Assembly (NCBI GenBank): GCA_964449285.1
Contig: CAYUZX010000093.1
Coordinates: forward strand, 1 to 7,511
Length of the DNA stretch: 7,511 bases
Direction: 5' to 3'
Source: QYOJ01 sp964449285
Lineage (GTDB): Bacteria > Bacteroidota > Bacteroidia > Bacteroidales > FEN-979
Shown: positions 6,106 to 7,511 of the stretch, one piece after another
Numbering within the stretch: the stretch's first letter is position 1
Layout of the letters: each line of letters begins with the position of its first letter
Notes under the pieces: model-generated
What the model saw: the letters and a program-made list of their open reading frames with translations, nothing else
What the model was told of the DNA's origin: nothing
Databases searched by the model: none
Position numbers and translations under genes: made by a program

Positions 6106-6106
6106 G
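6099..6106 (+). promoter_or_regulatory. Candidate -7 promoter box for mnmE (leaderless)
   Basis: TAATTTTG matches TAnnTTTG exactly and ends 4 nt before the mnmE ATG, the same spacing as at the lipoprotein gene. This predicts a transcript starting at or next to the start codon. The first seven bases of the box belong to repeat copy C. No clear -33 TTG is present upstream. Confidence 0.55.
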
Positions 6107-6110
6107 CCCT

Positions 6111-7508
6111 ATGTCCCTATACGATATCACCAACACCATCTGCGCACTCTCTACCGCACCGGGAACAGGAGCCATTGCGGTGATTAGGTTATCCGGGCAT
6201 GAGGCTTATTCTATTTGCAGTAAGCTTTTTCAGGCTTCAAGCCCTGTTTTCTCCTGGACTGATGCCCTTCCCTACTCGATCCATCATGGGTTTGCCATTT
6301 GTGACGAACAGGTAATCGACGAAGTACTTATCAGCCTTTTCAAGGCTCCCCACTCCTATACCGGAGAAGATGTTATTGAAATATCCTGTCACGGCTCTGA
6401 GTTTATCCAGCAACAGATCCTGGATGTGCTGATTCAAACCGGATGCCGTTTGGCCAAACCCGGAGAATTTACACTTCGCGCTTTTCTGAATGGCAAGTTT
6501 GACCTCTCCCAGGCTGAAGCCGTTGGCGACCTTATCTCATCCTCATCCCAATCGGCCCACGATCTGGCCCTGGCCCAGATGCGCGGTGGATTCTCAAAAA
6601 AGATCAGGGAGTTGCGTCAGAAACTCGTGGATTTCACATCCCTGATCGAGCTGGAGCTGGACTTCAGTGAAGAGGAGGTGAAATTTGCATCCCGATCCGG
6701 ACTTATCCGGTTATTGGATGAACTGAAGACCGAACTTACAACACTGGTTCAGTCTTTCTCTGTCGGAAATGTGATCAAAAAAGGGATTCCGGTCGCCATC
6801 ATCGGCAAGCCAAATGTAGGAAAATCAACCCTGCTGAACACCTTGCTGAATGAAGAGAAGGCAATCGTCTCAGAAATTCCCGGAACAACCAGGGATGCCA
6901 TTGAGGATACGATTGTTCTGGAGGGTTTTAGTTTTCGGTTCATTGATACAGCCGGGCTTAGGGCTTCCGAAGATCAGATCGAATCGATGGGAATCGACCG
7001 CACTTGGACAAAGATTGAAGAGGCTTCTGTCATCCTGTACCTGTTTGATGCTACAAGGGATTCTTACAAAGATGTTGTCGATGCTCTGGCTGAATTCGGG
7101 AATATCCTTGAAGACCCAAAAAAACGTCTGATTCTGATAGGCAATAAGATGGATTTGCTTGCCGAGCTGCCTCAGGGATTCCAGAAGTTTGTTGAACATG
7201 AAACGATATTTGTCTCGGCCAAACGCAAAGAGAACATCCACATGATTTCCGAGAGTCTCCGCCACACTGTAAAAGAGCATGATATCTCTGACGGGGCTAT
7301 TGTTTCGAATACCCGGCACCTGGAAGCCCTTCAACGGGCTCTGGAAGCCATAAAAAATGTCGATGAAGGGCTTCGGAGCGGAATACCTGCCGACCTGACG
7401 ACTATCGATCTCAGGCAAGCCCTCCACCATCTTGGTGAAATAACGGGTGAGATCACAACCGATGAGATCCTGGACAATATTTTTGGAAGGTTCTGTATCG
7501 GAAAGTAA
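6111..7508 (+). CDS. mnmE: tRNA uridine-5-carboxymethylaminomethyl modification GTPase MnmE (TrmE)
   Basis: MnmE works with MnmG to install the 5-carboxymethylaminomethyl group on wobble uridine 34 of certain tRNAs, using a folate one-carbon unit and potassium-stimulated GTP hydrolysis. The 465-residue protein is complete. The N-terminal folate-binding domain (about 1-120) includes TAPGTGAIAVIRLSG and YTGEDVIEISCHG. A helical domain follows, with GEFTLRAFLNGKFDLSQAEA (118-137). The inserted G domain shows G1 GKPNVGKST (232-240), EIPGTTRD (255-262), G3 DTAG (279-282), G4 NKMD (345-348) and G5 SAK (369-371). Asn235 is where the potassium-coordinating Asn is expected, and Glu291 aligns with the catalytic switch II glutamate. 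The C-terminus FGRFCIGK carries the conserved C-x-G-K cysteine motif. The ATG at 6111 gives the canonical start and lies 4 nt after a promoter box, with no room for a ribosome-binding site. mnmG is not in the window. Confidence 0.98.
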   Translation: MSLYDITNTICALSTAPGTGAIAVIRLSGHEAYSICSKLFQASSPVFSWTDALPYSIHHGFAICDEQVIDEVLISLFKAPHSYTGEDVIEISCHGSEFIQQQILDVLIQTGCRLAKPGEFTLRAFLNGKFDLSQAEAVGDLISSSSQSAHDLALAQMRGGFSKKIRELRQKLVDFTSLIELELDFSEEEVKFASRSGLIRLLDELKTELTTLVQSFSVGNVIKKGIPVAIIGKPNVGKSTLLNTLLNEEKAIVSEIPGTTRDAIEDTIVLEGFSFRFIDTAGLRASEDQIESMGIDRTWTKIEEASVILYLFDATRDSYKDVVDALAEFGNILEDPKKRLILIGNKMDLLAELPQGFQKFVEHETIFVSAKRKENIHMISESLRHTVKEHDISDGAIVSNTRHLEALQRALEAIKNVDEGLRSGIPADLTTIDLRQALHHLGEITGEITTDEILDNIFGRFCIGK

Positions 7509-7511
7509 CCG

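Larger units (their letters stand above)
5734..6110. other. 377-bp divergent intergenic region between sucD and mnmE
   Basis: No credible gene lies here. From the sucD side it holds repeat copy B, the AGTTAGA array, a candidate sucD -7 box, the 8-bp inverted repeat, nested TGCAAT inverted repeats, the CATGGCGGCTCA cluster, repeat copy C and the mnmE -7 box. The density of repeats suggests a tolerated landing site for small elements. The proximal parts on each side must also serve as the sucD and mnmE promoters. Confidence 0.7.

Noticed and set aside
6870..7430. Minus-strand open frame of 186 codons
   Set aside because: It is antisense to the G domain and C-terminus of mnmE, with no recognisable domain or promoter.

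Overview
The window looks like a piece of a Bacteroidota chromosome, probably Bacteroidales or a related order. This is inferred from four signs: TAnnTTTG-type -7 promoter boxes in the intergenic DNA, start codons without Shine-Dalgarno sequences, a lipoprotein signal ending in SCKKKD, and a GT4 glycosyltransferase paired with a GH133 debranching enzyme. I see no phage, plasmid, CRISPR, tRNA or rRNA signature. The genes are housekeeping or conserved, so the unusual material is intergenic.

Layout. Positions 1-38 are non-coding edge sequence. Positions 39-3348 hold two minus-strand genes, a debranching enzyme followed by a GT4 glycosyltransferase, which form a likely glycogen/alpha-glucan operon. 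A 92-bp divergent promoter region (3349-3440) separates them from a plus-strand lipoprotein gene (3441-4850) with an Ig-like region and a beta-helix. That gene converges, with only 7 bp between stop codons, on sucD (4858-5733, minus), the succinyl-CoA synthetase alpha subunit, which has no sucC beside it. A 377-bp divergent intergenic region follows (5734-6110), and then a complete mnmE (6111-7508, plus), the tRNA-modification GTPase.

The five genes do not form one pathway. The first two act in glycogen storage and breakdown, sucD in the TCA cycle or succinate branch, mnmE in tRNA wobble-uridine modification, and the lipoprotein at the cell envelope. I found no convincing new multi-gene system.

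The observations most worth a second look are three. (1) An AT-rich repeat built on TAATTCNTAATTCGTAATT lies directly upstream of three of the five genes and always points the same way relative to the gene. (2) A TAnnTTTG box ends exactly 4 nt before the ATG of both plus-strand genes, which implies leaderless mRNAs. (3) A REP-like cluster of CATGGCGGCTCA palindromic units lies between sucD and mnmE.
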